DNA from: Hungatella sp. UBA3048 | GTDB lineage: Bacteria; Bacillota; Clostridia; Lachnospirales; Lachnospiraceae | Direction of reading: 5' to 3' | Length of the DNA stretch: 64,000 bases | NCBI GenBank assembly: GCA_002367105.1 | Contig: DFCS01000049.1 | Location: 5,309 to 69,308 of the forward strand | Shown: positions 16,163 through 25,236 of the stretch, piece after piece | How positions within the stretch are numbered: position 1 is the first letter of the stretch | Layout of the letters: the number at the start of each line of letters is the position of its first letter | Notes under the pieces: generated by a model | Seen by the model: only the letters and a program-made list of their open reading frames with translations | Told to the model about the DNA's origin: nothing | Database searches by the model: none | Position numbers and translations under genes: made by a program

Positions 16163-16441
16163 ATAAAAAATGCGTCTCCGACCGTAAAAACAGTCATAGA
16201 GACGCAGGATCTACCGCGTGGTACCACTCTATTTCATACAAGGTTGTATGCTCTCACTGGATATGGCAAAGCATATCCGCCCGCTTTAACGGTCGGGACA
16301 CCGGCAATGCCTACACAGAAGCTTCCTTCAGCACGCTACTCAAAGGCCAGTTCAGCGGTCATCCCCAACCGGCTTCCACCATCCGCCGGCTCTCTGCATG
16401 TTTCAGACAGCTTACTACTCCTAATCACAGTATTTTTGCTA
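16163..16441 (-). ncRNA. T-box riboswitch leader of leuS
   Basis: The reverse strand contains the T-box core AGAGTGGTACCACGCGG (16230-16214) that forms the antiterminator. It is followed by a terminator stem GCGTCTC...GAGACGC with ATTTTTT (16205-16163). In Stem I the segment GAA-CTG-G (CTG at 16350-16348) fits a specifier loop with a leucine CUG codon. Uncharged tRNA(Leu) would stabilise the antiterminator. The specifier assignment is by eye. Confidence 0.9.
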
Positions 16442-16447
16442 ACTACA

Positions 16448-16476
16448 AATGTAACATAATTGACAAAATGTGTCAA
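16448..16476 (-). promoter_or_regulatory. leuS T-box promoter
   Basis: TTGACA (16476-16471), 17-bp spacer, TACATT (16453-16448). Confidence 0.7.
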
Positions 16477-16483
16477 CCGTATT

Positions 16484-17407
16484 TTATGAAATCTCCGAGA
16501 TCACAAAGGTTACGGCAGAAACCAGGAAAAACAGGATCATTCCAAGATTTAAAAAAAGCGTTTTAAAGAACCCTCTGCCCCAGTTCTCCATAAGCCCCGG
16601 GTACAGCACCAGCTTTTTTTGACTGATAAAAAACAAAATGGTTCCTGCAATAACCGCTCCAAGCATAAATATGGAATAGCCTGCCGTAAGCAGTGGATTT
16701 TCTCCAATTTGAAGTGCCACAATGGAACCGAGAAAATTGATCACCATGTGAAAAATAATGGTATAGCGAAGTCTTCCCGTCTTGATATAAATATATGCAA
16801 ATACCAGGCCGATTCCAAACGCATAAAAGAACTGATAGAAGTTTCCATGGCTCAGGGCGAAGACAACACTGGATACCAGAATCGCTGCCTTGTCTCCATA
16901 TAGCCGGATTCGGTCGATTAAGACCTTGCGAAACAGGATTTCTTCACAAACAGGCGCCATTATTACCATGGTGACAAAAATCGCCCAGGTGTTTAAGCCC
17001 TTCATCACTTCTTCCACCGGGTTGATCATAGGCTTTCCCAAAAGGGCACTTACAATGGTCATAAGGGCCTGACCAATGAGATTTCCAAAAAACAAAGCGC
17101 TCATGCAGATCAAAAATCCGGAAACAAGCATTCCTGCTCCGGCCTTTTTTGCCTCAGGCCTGCATAAAACCGGCATATCCCTCACAATGATATAGGCAAC
17201 GATGCCTCCAACAACATAATTAGCCAGGGAGACAATCACCATATACCAGTTCCCAAAGGTTATTTCTATTCCAAAGCGGGACAATGCAAGAGCAATGGCC
17301 CCTATCTCAAGCTGTATCACAAGCGTCACAAGGAGGAATGCTCCGTAACCGATCCCAACTCTTGAAAATGCTTTCCACGCATTTCTTCTGTCTTCCACTA
17401 TTCTCAT
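16484..17407 (-). CDS. CPBP family intramembrane glutamic protease (second copy)
   Basis: 307 aa with about eight hydrophobic segments. CPBP motifs: CEEILFRKVLIDR (EExxxR) near residue 155, SHGNFYQFFYAF near 192 and the final HMVINFLGS near 222. Preceded by GGCAGGAGG. It lies between the leuS promoter and the peptidase operon and ends only a few bp before the leuS promoter. It is unrelated in detail to the protease at 3792 beyond the shared motifs. The substrate is unknown. Confidence 0.92.
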   Translation of the reverse strand: MRIVEDRRNAWKAFSRVGIGYGAFLLVTLVIQLEIGAIALALSRFGIEITFGNWYMVIVSLANYVVGGIVAYIIVRDMPVLCRPEAKKAGAGMLVSGFLICMSALFFGNLIGQALMTIVSALLGKPMINPVEEVMKGLNTWAIFVTMVIMAPVCEEILFRKVLIDRIRLYGDKAAILVSSVVFALSHGNFYQFFYAFGIGLVFAYIYIKTGRLRYTIIFHMVINFLGSIVALQIGENPLLTAGYSIFMLGAVIAGTILFFISQKKLVLYPGLMENWGRGFFKTLFLNLGMILFFLVSAVTFVISEIS

Positions 17408-17456
17408 ACCTCCTGCCAGTAGGTATCAGTTTATCACAGATCAGAAAAAAGCGCAA

Positions 17457-18221
17457 TTATTCCGGGTCTGGCATCCTGCCGGAATAAAACGTCTTCATCC
17501 TGACACAATGCTCGTTAAAAAAAGAAAACAACTGGTTCATAGCAGGAGCAGAATCAATTAAATTCTCCGGATGCCATTGGATCCCCATAATAAGCCCCTC
17601 CTCGTCCTCCAAAGCCTCTATCACTCCGTCGGCCGCATAAGCGGAAGCCTTAAGTCCCCGTCCCAGCTTTTTCACTGCCTGATGGTGCATGGAATTGGTT
17701 TCCAGCTTTCCTGCCCCCAGTGCAGAGGCAAGCCTTGTTTCTCCTAAAACCTCCACGCGATGGGTCAGATAGCTTCTTTTCCGTTTCTGCATATGCTGCA
17801 GACTTTCTTTCTCCCGTAAGGAGATATCCTGATATAGGCTTCCTCCCATGAGAACATTTAAGAACTGATGCCCTTTGCATATCCCCAGCATGGGGATTCT
17901 CCGGGTGATGGCATACTGCCCCGCCCGAAAAAGCGCTTTGTCGATCTCCGGCCGGATTTCCCCAAGTACCGGAAGGGGTTCCTCCTCATAATACCATGGG
18001 TGAAGATCCTCGCCGCCGGGAAACAGCAGGCCGTCGCAAAATGCCATTGCCTCATCCGGCCCGGTCAGAATCGCGGATGCCGGTATGACAACCGGAATGC
18101 CTCCGTTTTTAAGTACCGCTTCCACGTAGGCAGTGTTGGCATAAACCCGTTCCGTGCTGTTGAACATTCCCACTTCAGTCATAAATGTATTTCCCATAAT
18201 ACCGATCACAGGTTTTTTCAC
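17457..18221 (-). CDS. Gamma-glutamyl-gamma-aminobutyrate hydrolase-like class I amidotransferase
   Basis: 254 aa, GTG start with GAGGTGAT upstream. The class I glutamine amidotransferase triad is visible: the nucleophile Cys in MLGICKGHQFLNVLMGG near residue 117, and the His/Glu pair in GIQWHPEN near 220. The PuuD/peptidase C26 family cleaves gamma-glutamyl amides. Last gene of the peptide-uptake operon after the M42 peptidase, so a role in breaking gamma-glutamyl compounds taken up by the ABC transporter is plausible (inference). Confidence 0.9.
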   Translation of the reverse strand: MKKPVIGIMGNTFMTEVGMFNSTERVYANTAYVEAVLKNGGIPVVIPASAILTGPDEAMAFCDGLLFPGGEDLHPWYYEEEPLPVLGEIRPEIDKALFRAGQYAITRRIPMLGICKGHQFLNVLMGGSLYQDISLREKESLQHMQKRKRSYLTHRVEVLGETRLASALGAGKLETNSMHHQAVKKLGRGLKASAYAADGVIEALEDEEGLIMGIQWHPENLIDSAPAMNQLFSFFNEHCVRMKTFYSGRMPDPE

Positions 18222-18255
18222 ATCATCACCTCTTTTATTGTTTTTGTAACAACTT

Positions 18256-19344
18256 TTACAGCAAGTCCTGACGGCAGATATGGCGGATCAGCGGTATATC
18301 CAGTCCCTTGACCACCTGGGCTGCCAGCTCGGAGGCTGCCTCTAAATCTTCTCCTGCACAGAAATTATAGTGGGTGTGAATATATCTGGAAGGAACGCCC
18401 AGAACCAGGACGGGTACCGCCTTTCCAGTCAGGCTGATTTTTCCCGCATTGGTGCTTCCGCCCCTGCGGACTGCCTCCTGGTATTTAATCCCAAGCCTTT
18501 TTGCCGTTTCTATGGCATATTCTATAAACACAGGATTGGAGATATAGCTCTTATCCATATGCCGGATCTGGACGCCGCCCTTCATCTTCCCCTGGGTGAG
18601 ACCTATATCGAAAAAGAAGTCATCGGATGGGGAGCCTTCAAAAACAATGGCAAGGTCCGGCTTTACGATCTGGCTTGTTACGGTAGCTCCTCTCATCCCC
18701 ACTTCCTCCTGGGCAGCAAAGGCTCCTGCCACATTGACCGAAAGTTCATTCCTGCCTTCATAAAGCTTATTCATGGTTTCAATGATGCAGGCGCACCCTG
18801 CCCGGTTGTCAAAGGCCTTCCCAAAACAGATGCCGTGTTCCTCATCGTATTCAAAGGATACATCGGGTATCATGGGATCTCCGACAGATATGCCGAAATC
18901 CTCTTCGGCCTCTTTTCGGCTGCCTGCTCCTATGTCCACATAGATGCTTTCTATATCAAGGGCCTGGGAATTGCGCTCCCTGTCATTCATAAAATGTACG
19001 GGCTTTGAGGTAATAATGCCTTTCACAAGCTTTCCGGCTCTTGTCCTGACCAGCACGGAATGAGCCGGAATATTGGTGAGATGGAACCCTCCCAGCATCA
19101 GGATCCCCAGACAGCCGTTGCTATGGATGCACTGTACCATAAAACCACATTCATCCAGATGTGCATCCAGCAAAATGACAGGTTTTTCAGCCGCAATACC
19201 GGGCATACGGGCATATAAGTTATTCATTGCATCGTTTTCCACCTGATACTTCCCCAGATAGCCTGCTGCCGTCCGTATTACATCCTCTTCAAAACCGCTT
19301 GGTCCGAAGGCATCTGACAATCTGCCAAACATTTCAATATCCAT
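18256..19344 (-). CDS. M42 family metallo-aminopeptidase
   Basis: 362 aa. M42/M28-clan metal ligands are visible: LDAHLDECGFMV (His/Asp) near residue 60, DNRAGC near 170, and EEVGMRGA (catalytic Glu) near 204. A final His occurs in SRYIHTHYN near 315. These cytoplasmic, often dodecameric, aminopeptidases trim short peptides. Start has AGGAGAAAGAGATT upstream. It lies between the peptide ABC transporter genes and the amidotransferase-like hydrolase, which fits a peptide import-and-degradation operon. Confidence 0.94.
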   Translation of the reverse strand: MDIEMFGRLSDAFGPSGFEEDVIRTAAGYLGKYQVENDAMNNLYARMPGIAAEKPVILLDAHLDECGFMVQCIHSNGCLGILMLGGFHLTNIPAHSVLVRTRAGKLVKGIITSKPVHFMNDRERNSQALDIESIYVDIGAGSRKEAEEDFGISVGDPMIPDVSFEYDEEHGICFGKAFDNRAGCACIIETMNKLYEGRNELSVNVAGAFAAQEEVGMRGATVTSQIVKPDLAIVFEGSPSDDFFFDIGLTQGKMKGGVQIRHMDKSYISNPVFIEYAIETAKRLGIKYQEAVRRGGSTNAGKISLTGKAVPVLVLGVPSRYIHTHYNFCAGEDLEAASELAAQVVKGLDIPLIRHICRQDLL

Positions 19345-19417
19345 AATCTCTTTCTCCTCTTATTCGTCAATCGGATATTCGCAATCCGCGACCCTACTTG
19401 ATAAGGTTAAAATTCCG

Positions 19418-20407
19418 CTATTTTTCCTTGTTTATCTTATCGTCATATAAATGGCAGTATACATAATGGTCTTCATCTACCTGATACCGCTCCGGCGCCG
19501 TAATACAGCAGCATTCCATACACTTTGGACACCGGGTGTGAAACTTGCAGCCGGCAGGAGGATTTAAAGCAGACGGTATGCTCCCTTCCAGTATCATCCG
19601 CTGCCGTTTTACCTCCGGATCCGGGACCGGAACTGCTGACAAAAGCGCCTGGGTATAGGGATGGAGGGGATTTTTATAAAGCTTCTCTTTTAAGCCTACT
19701 TCCACAAAATTCCCAAGGTACATGACTCCCACCCGGTCACTGATATGTTCCACCACACTTAAGTCATGGGCTACAAAAATATAGGTAAGGGAAAATTCTT
19801 TTTTAAGCTGGTTTAACAGGTTTAATACCTGAGCCTGAATGGAAACGTCCAGGGCCGATACGGGTTCATCCGCGATTATAAGCCTGGGTTCTACCGCCAG
19901 AGCCCTTGCGATGCCGATTCGCTGGCGCTGTCCTCCGGAAAACTCATGAGGGTACCGATTGGCATGATAATCATCCAGTCCAACCTTCCGCAAAAGCTCA
20001 AGGACCTTATCCTTGCGTTCTTCTTTGGTCTTTGTGAGTCCATGAATGATCAGGGGTTCCGCAATGATATCAAATACCGACATTCTGGGATTTAAGGAAG
20101 CATAAGGGTCCTGGAACACCATCTGGACCTTCTTGCGCACCGGGCGCATCTGTCTGCCGTTATAGGCGGAGATGTCCTCACCATCAAGGAGTAAGCTTCC
20201 GGAGGTGGGTTCTTCCAGCTTACAGATTCCTCTCCCCAGTGTGGATTTTCCGCATCCGGACTCTCCGACTATGCCGAATACCTCACCTGTTTTTACATCG
20301 AAGGAAACTCCGTCTACCGCCTTTACATACTCCGTTTTCCCAAGCCTGCGGCCGGAAAGGGGATAATAAATCTTCATATCCTTAACACTTAACAGGTTTT
20401 CTGTCAT
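19418..20407 (-). CDS. Peptide ABC transporter ATP-binding protein (OppF/DppF type)
   Basis: 329 aa. Walker A GESGCGKST near residue 48, signature SGGQRQRIGIARAL near 157, Walker B LIIADEPVSALD near 178, and the C-terminal oligopeptide/dipeptide extension with CxxRCPKC-type cysteines (FHTRCPKCMECC, near 290) that can hold an Fe-S cluster. Its ATG overlaps the stop of the OppD-type gene by 4 bp (ATGA), indicating translational coupling. It energises import with the partner ATPase. Confidence 0.96.
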   Translation of the reverse strand: MTENLLSVKDMKIYYPLSGRRLGKTEYVKAVDGVSFDVKTGEVFGIVGESGCGKSTLGRGICKLEEPTSGSLLLDGEDISAYNGRQMRPVRKKVQMVFQDPYASLNPRMSVFDIIAEPLIIHGLTKTKEERKDKVLELLRKVGLDDYHANRYPHEFSGGQRQRIGIARALAVEPRLIIADEPVSALDVSIQAQVLNLLNQLKKEFSLTYIFVAHDLSVVEHISDRVGVMYLGNFVEVGLKEKLYKNPLHPYTQALLSAVPVPDPEVKRQRMILEGSIPSALNPPAGCKFHTRCPKCMECCCITAPERYQVDEDHYVYCHLYDDKINKEK

Positions 20408-21399
20408 TTGCCCTCACCTCCTTTCCCTTCACAAAGCCAGCATCTGCTCACATGGCCGTTCCCCATATGGAAAAAGTCCGGCTCCTCTTTCCGGCACTTA
20501 TCAAAAGCCCGGGAACATCTGGGAGCAAACTTACAGCCCTCCGGCATGTGCCTGGGACTTGGGACATTGCCGGGTATGGATTCCAGCTGGTCAACTGGAA
20601 CCCCAAGCTTTGGTATAGATGCCAGCAGACCTCTGGTATACGGATGGGATGGCGCGGCAAAAATGGACTTAACATCGCCTTTTTCCACTACACGCCCGCA
20701 GTACATGACCGCCACTTCATCGCAGGTTTCCGCCACAACCCCCAGATCGTGGGTGATGAACAGGATGGAAGTTCCTGTTTCTTTTTTCAAGTTGTTCATC
20801 AGATCCAGGATCTGGGCCTGAATGGTCACATCGAGGGCTGTGGTAGGCTCATCTGCAATAAGCACCTGGGGCTTGCATACCAGAGCTATGGCGATCATAA
20901 CCCTCTGGCGCTGCCCCCCGGAAAGCTGGAAGGGATATTCCTTCATCATCCGCTCCACTCTTGGAACGCCGGTCATCCGCAGCATATCCTCTGCCTTCTT
21001 ATAGGCTTCCTGCTTTGAAACAGCTTCGTGCTGGAGCACACACTCCGTCAGCTGTCTTCCGATTTTCATGACCGGATTCAAGCTGGTCATGGGCTCCTGG
21101 AAGATCATGGATATCCTGCCTCCTCTTAATTTCCGTTTTTCTTCTTCTCCGATCCGCACCACATCCTTGCCGTCGAGAAGGATTTCCCCCTGGGCAACCC
21201 TGCCTCTGGTCCCCATTAAAAGGCTCATGACAGACAGAGCGGTTACGCTTTTTCCGCTTCCGGATTCCCCGACGATTCCCAGAGTGGAGCCCTCCTTTAA
21301 CTCAATATCCACTCCATCCACGGATTTAATGATTCCTCCGTCCGTATAGAAATAGGTATGGAGATTTTTAATTTCAAGTATGTTTTTCTTTGTTTCCAT
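20404..21399 (-). CDS. Peptide ABC transporter ATP-binding protein (OppD/DppD type)
   Basis: 331 aa. Walker A GESGSGKSV near residue 45, signature SGGQRQRVMIAIAL, Walker B LIADEPTTALDVT, and a C-terminal oligopeptide domain with CKFAPRCSRAFDKC. Forms the ATPase heterodimer with the downstream OppF-type protein. 18 bp after the DppC-type permease. Confidence 0.96.
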   Translation of the reverse strand: METKKNILEIKNLHTYFYTDGGIIKSVDGVDIELKEGSTLGIVGESGSGKSVTALSVMSLLMGTRGRVAQGEILLDGKDVVRIGEEEKRKLRGGRISMIFQEPMTSLNPVMKIGRQLTECVLQHEAVSKQEAYKKAEDMLRMTGVPRVERMMKEYPFQLSGGQRQRVMIAIALVCKPQVLIADEPTTALDVTIQAQILDLMNNLKKETGTSILFITHDLGVVAETCDEVAVMYCGRVVEKGDVKSIFAAPSHPYTRGLLASIPKLGVPVDQLESIPGNVPSPRHMPEGCKFAPRCSRAFDKCRKEEPDFFHMGNGHVSRCWLCEGKGGEGK

Positions 21400-21417
21400 A
21401 TAGTCAGCTTATCCTCC

Positions 21418-22296
21418 TTAATCCGTAAGTTTGGGGTCAAGTGCATCACGCAGGCCGTCACCAAGAATATTAAAGCTCAGTACGGTAAGAAAGATGGCAA
21501 GGCCGGGAAAGAGAGTGGTATGGACACTGGTCATCATATAAGTTCTCCCATTGGACAGAAGAAGGCCCCATTCAGGTGTAGGCGGCTGGGCTCCCATGCC
21601 CAGAAAGCTTAAGCTGGAGGCCGTCAGAATGGAGGAGCCGATGGACATGGTATACTGTACGATAATGTCCGGCACCGCGCCCGGCAGGATATGCTTAAAC
21701 AGAATCCTGGCATCCGAAGCCCCTAAGTTCCTTGCCGCATGTACAAACACCGTATTCTTAAGGGAAAGGGTCCTTCCTCTTACAAGCCTTGCAAACGTAG
21801 GGGTAGAGAATACCGCCACAGCAATGACCACATTATACAGGCCGCTGCCAAGGATCGCTACGATAGCAATAGCCAGAATGATTCCCGGAAATGCAAACAG
21901 AGTATCGCAGATCCTCATGATCACGGAATCAATCATGCCTCCGTAATAACCGCCCATAAGGCCAAGGATGGTGCCGCATACCGCTCCCGCCGTAACTGCA
22001 AGCAGCCCTATGGAAAGTGAGATCCTGGTTCCGCAGAGAATCCTGGAAAACAAATCCCTCCCGAATTCATCGGTACCGAAAAAATGGGCCGCGCCGGGTC
22101 CCTTAAGTATGGAAGAATAATCATATTCATTGATGCCATAAGGTGCCAGTGCCGGTCCAAGCAGGGCAAGAACTACCAGGAACAGTACAAACACCAGTGC
22201 CGCCACCGCATTTTTCTGTTTCTTAAACTTTCGCACCATCTCGGATACAGGAGTTTTGATATCTGATCTTTCATTCATTTCTATTTTCTCAGCCAT
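21418..22296 (-). CDS. Peptide ABC transporter permease (DppC/OppC type)
   Basis: 292 aa. A cytoplasmic N-terminal segment, then about six membrane helices. The N-terminal FGTDEFGRDLFSRIL block (near residue 72) and the EAA-like loop HAARNLGASDARILFKHILPGAVPDI (near 185) are typical of DppC. It follows the DppB-type permease by 15 bp. Confidence 0.95.
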   Translation of the reverse strand: MAEKIEMNERSDIKTPVSEMVRKFKKQKNAVAALVFVLFLVVLALLGPALAPYGINEYDYSSILKGPGAAHFFGTDEFGRDLFSRILCGTRISLSIGLLAVTAGAVCGTILGLMGGYYGGMIDSVIMRICDTLFAFPGIILAIAIVAILGSGLYNVVIAVAVFSTPTFARLVRGRTLSLKNTVFVHAARNLGASDARILFKHILPGAVPDIIVQYTMSIGSSILTASSLSFLGMGAQPPTPEWGLLLSNGRTYMMTSVHTTLFPGLAIFLTVLSFNILGDGLRDALDPKLTD

Positions 22297-22311
22297 ACGT
22301 TGTAACCTCCC

Positions 22312-23232
22312 TTAACCAAGCTTGATTTCCGGGTTGAGGACCGCATAAAGGATGTCTACAACCAGGTTGATGATAATAAACTGCAGAGAAAAAATAAGAA
22401 TCAGGGATTGAATGGCAGGATAATCCCGGTAATTGACGGATTCAATAAGAAGAGATCCCAGACCCGGATAAGCGAATACCGCTTCCGTAACCACGGAGCC
22501 TCCAAGGAGATAACCGAACTGAAGCCCTACTACCGTAACCACCGATATCATGGAATTCCGAAACGCATGTCTCCAGGTCACTGCCTTCTCTTTAAGCCCT
22601 TTTGCTCTGGCTGTCCGGATATAATCCTCTTTTAAAACCTCTATAATTGAAGATCTTGTGAACCTTGCGATCACTGCCGCTATGCTGATGCCCAATGTGA
22701 TGGAGGGCAGAACCAGATTTTTAAAACTGCCTGCTCCTGTGGTGGGAAACCAGCGGAGCCTTACGGAAAATATCATGATCAGGAGAAATCCCACCCAGAA
22801 TGCAGGCAGGGAAATTCCGGAAACCGCAACGGTCATACCTGTATAATCCTGCCATTTACCCCTGTTTTTACCGGACCATACGCCAAAAAGCACTCCGGCA
22901 AGGGTACTCCAGACAAGGCTTGTGGCAGTAAGGGCAAGGGTATTCCTATATCTGGTCCCGATTTCAACCGCAACCGGACGTTTGGTCCGCAGGGAATTAC
23001 CCAGATCCCCTTTTAAGAGTCCTCCGATATAACGGATATACTGAACTGCCATGGGCCGGTCCAGACCAAGCTGCACCCTGACTGCCTCCACATCCTGCTG
23101 CGTTGCCTGTTCTCCTGCCACCAGCCTGGCAGGATCACCGGGAATCAGCCTTACAAAGAAAAAAACAAAGGTTATTACAATAATCAGCGTGGGGATCGTT
23201 CCCAGCACACGCCGGAAGGTATATTTCAGCAT
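22312..23232 (-). CDS. Peptide ABC transporter permease (DppB/OppB type)
   Basis: 306 aa, six membrane helices. The N-terminal TFRRVLGTIPTLIIV and RLIPGDPA blocks and the EAA loop TARAKGLKEKAVTWRHAFRNS (near residue 190) are diagnostic for DppB-type permeases. Separated by about 90 bp from the solute-binding protein gene, in the same operon. Confidence 0.95.
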   Translation of the reverse strand: MLKYTFRRVLGTIPTLIIVITFVFFFVRLIPGDPARLVAGEQATQQDVEAVRVQLGLDRPMAVQYIRYIGGLLKGDLGNSLRTKRPVAVEIGTRYRNTLALTATSLVWSTLAGVLFGVWSGKNRGKWQDYTGMTVAVSGISLPAFWVGFLLIMIFSVRLRWFPTTGAGSFKNLVLPSITLGISIAAVIARFTRSSIIEVLKEDYIRTARAKGLKEKAVTWRHAFRNSMISVVTVVGLQFGYLLGGSVVTEAVFAYPGLGSLLIESVNYRDYPAIQSLILIFSLQFIIINLVVDILYAVLNPEIKLG

Positions 23233-23323
23233 CCTCTTTCATCTCCTTTGGTTCTATGGGTTAATGCGTCAAAGGTGCCCTGGTAACAGGACACCCCCGC
23301 CGCATCAATGATACCGCACCAAA

Positions 23324-25003
23324 TCACTTGGACATTTTAGCATTCTTCATGTTAACGGCACCATCCGGATAAATCTTTACATCCGACACCTTACTGCCGG
23401 TCACCCATGTATTGTAATCCAACGAAACACATACCATGGGCACATCCTTCCATATAATATCCTGGGCTTTCGCATAAGCCTCCTTACGGACCGAATCATC
23501 CGCACTTTCAAGACCTGCCTTTATGTACTCCTCCAATTCGTCATTTTCATAATAACACATGTTATAACTCATAGGCGGTTCTGATTCCTTGGCAAGCAAA
23601 GGTCTGATTCCCCAGTCCGCATCACCTGTGGAAGGAGACCAGCCTGATAAATAGCACTCTACCTCTACCTCAGAACCCGGGCCGGTAGCTCCCTGTACCT
23701 TTTCATTGACGATAGCACTTTCCATTCCGTTTAATTCCAGATTAATGCCGACCTCGGCAAGCTGCTGCTTGTAGAACTCTGCCTTTTTCTGATTGGCGGA
23801 AGTATTCTGATACATGAGAGTGGTTGTAAAGCCATCCGCATATCCGGCTTCTGCCAAAAGCTCTTTCGCTTTTGCCGGGTCATAGGCAAGGGGATCATTT
23901 CCTTTATAGTACTGTACTGCCGGACCAATGATAGACGTAGCAGGCGTTCCCAATCCGTTCATAACGACGGAAACATAAGCATCCTTATTGATAGCATAGC
24001 TTACTGCCTGGCGTACCTTTACGTCGTTAAACGGAGCCTTCTGGTTGTTCATCATGAAATACCATACCACAATGCCCTCGCCCTGATATACTGACACATT
24101 GGAATCTGTCTTTAATGCCTCAACACTTTCCGTGGGGGCCGGCCATATAATCTGGGCATCCCCGGACTGGATCATAGCCACACGGGTGGCATCCTCTCCC
24201 ACGGGTTTAAAGGTTATGGATTTAAAGCCGGCATCTTTATCAGCCAAAGCAGTTCCTCCGCAGATATCTGCGTCGTAGCCCCACCAGTCCTTATTCAGTT
24301 CCAATGTCAAATGATCCCCTGCCACCCATTCCACATATTTATACTGTCCCGTACCTACCGGAGCCTGGGCGCATACCTCCGGACCTGCTTGGATCTGCCT
24401 GGGACTCATGATAACACAGGCCGGATGAGCCAGGTTATTGATAAATGCGCCGAAAGGTGAGGTTAAAGTAACCTTAATGGTATAGTCATCGATCTTATCC
24501 ACATGATCCAATGTATTGCTTAGGAATGTGGTACGCTTTAATCCAAGAGTCTTATCTCCCCACTTGGTAAAGTTTGCGATGGCTGCATCCGCATCCCAGG
24601 GAGTCCCGTCCGTAAAAGAAATGCCCTCTCTTAAGGTGATGGTAAACTCCGTGGCATCCTCATTGGCTTCATAGCCAGTGGCAAGCATAGGGTAAATTTT
24701 CATATCATCATCAAAGCCAAAAAACCCATCCATAATCATACGCTGGATACCGCCGGAAAGGGTATCGCTGGTGTCCATAGGATCCATGGTAGTAAAATCA
24801 ACTCTAACCGCCGCCGTGATATCCGTATCCTGAGAAACCGATTCCCCCTCTGCTGCGGCCGCAGCAGTCGTTTCTGCGGTTCCTGGCGGGCTTTCTGTTC
24901 CTGCGCTCTGCTTCGTACCTGACGAAGAGCCGCAGGCTGTAAGTACCATCATCGATACTACCAGGGCCGCAGCCGTCAACAGCTTCCATCTTCTTTTCCT
25001 CAT
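23324..25003 (-). CDS. Peptide ABC transporter solute-binding lipoprotein (family 5)
   Basis: 559 aa. Signal peptide with lipobox (VLTACGSS, Cys about residue 24), a Thr/Ala/Glu-rich linker, then an SBP_bac_5 domain. FTITLREGISFTDGTPWDADAAIANF is the characteristic family-5 block, and the usual AGY and QSGD elements are also present. Captures peptides or related solutes outside the membrane. First gene of the operon. Its leader contains a terminator-like hairpin immediately after the promoter. Confidence 0.95.
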   Translation of the reverse strand: MRKRRWKLLTAAALVVSMMVLTACGSSSGTKQSAGTESPPGTAETTAAAAAEGESVSQDTDITAAVRVDFTTMDPMDTSDTLSGGIQRMIMDGFFGFDDDMKIYPMLATGYEANEDATEFTITLREGISFTDGTPWDADAAIANFTKWGDKTLGLKRTTFLSNTLDHVDKIDDYTIKVTLTSPFGAFINNLAHPACVIMSPRQIQAGPEVCAQAPVGTGQYKYVEWVAGDHLTLELNKDWWGYDADICGGTALADKDAGFKSITFKPVGEDATRVAMIQSGDAQIIWPAPTESVEALKTDSNVSVYQGEGIVVWYFMMNNQKAPFNDVKVRQAVSYAINKDAYVSVVMNGLGTPATSIIGPAVQYYKGNDPLAYDPAKAKELLAEAGYADGFTTTLMYQNTSANQKKAEFYKQQLAEVGINLELNGMESAIVNEKVQGATGPGSEVEVECYLSGWSPSTGDADWGIRPLLAKESEPPMSYNMCYYENDELEEYIKAGLESADDSVRKEAYAKAQDIIWKDVPMVCVSLDYNTWVTGSKVSDVKIYPDGAVNMKNAKMSK

Positions 25004-25032
25004 CGCATTTCCTCCTCATTTTCTGACATATA

Positions 25033-25078
25033 CAAAAAAAGCAAGGTAAGCTACTGTTCCTTAAGCTTCCTTGCTTTT
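25033..25078 (-). promoter_or_regulatory. Terminator-like hairpin in the 5' leader of the peptide-transport operon
   Basis: On the reverse strand AAAAAGCAAGGAAGCTTAAGG...AGCTTACCTTGC is followed by TTTTTTT. It lies between the operon promoter and the SBP start, starting almost at the predicted transcription start. It could attenuate transcription or protect the 5' end. On the plus strand it is also followed by a short T-run. Confidence 0.6.
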
Positions 25079-25085
25079 TCATCAT

Positions 25086-25113
25086 TTTATATGTTACATT
25101 TATAAGTTGTCAA
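25086..25113 (-). promoter_or_regulatory. Promoter of the peptide-transport operon
   Basis: TTGACA (25113-25108), 16-bp spacer, TATAAA (25091-25086). Confidence 0.65.
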
Positions 25114-25236
25114 ATAAATATCAGGCTTTTTCATCGCTGACACATTAGAAATTAAGATTATAAATCATTTAGGTTGTTTAAAGCGGACTTTATTGATACA
25201 ATATACCCAATAATTTTAATAGGAGGCCGGAACACC

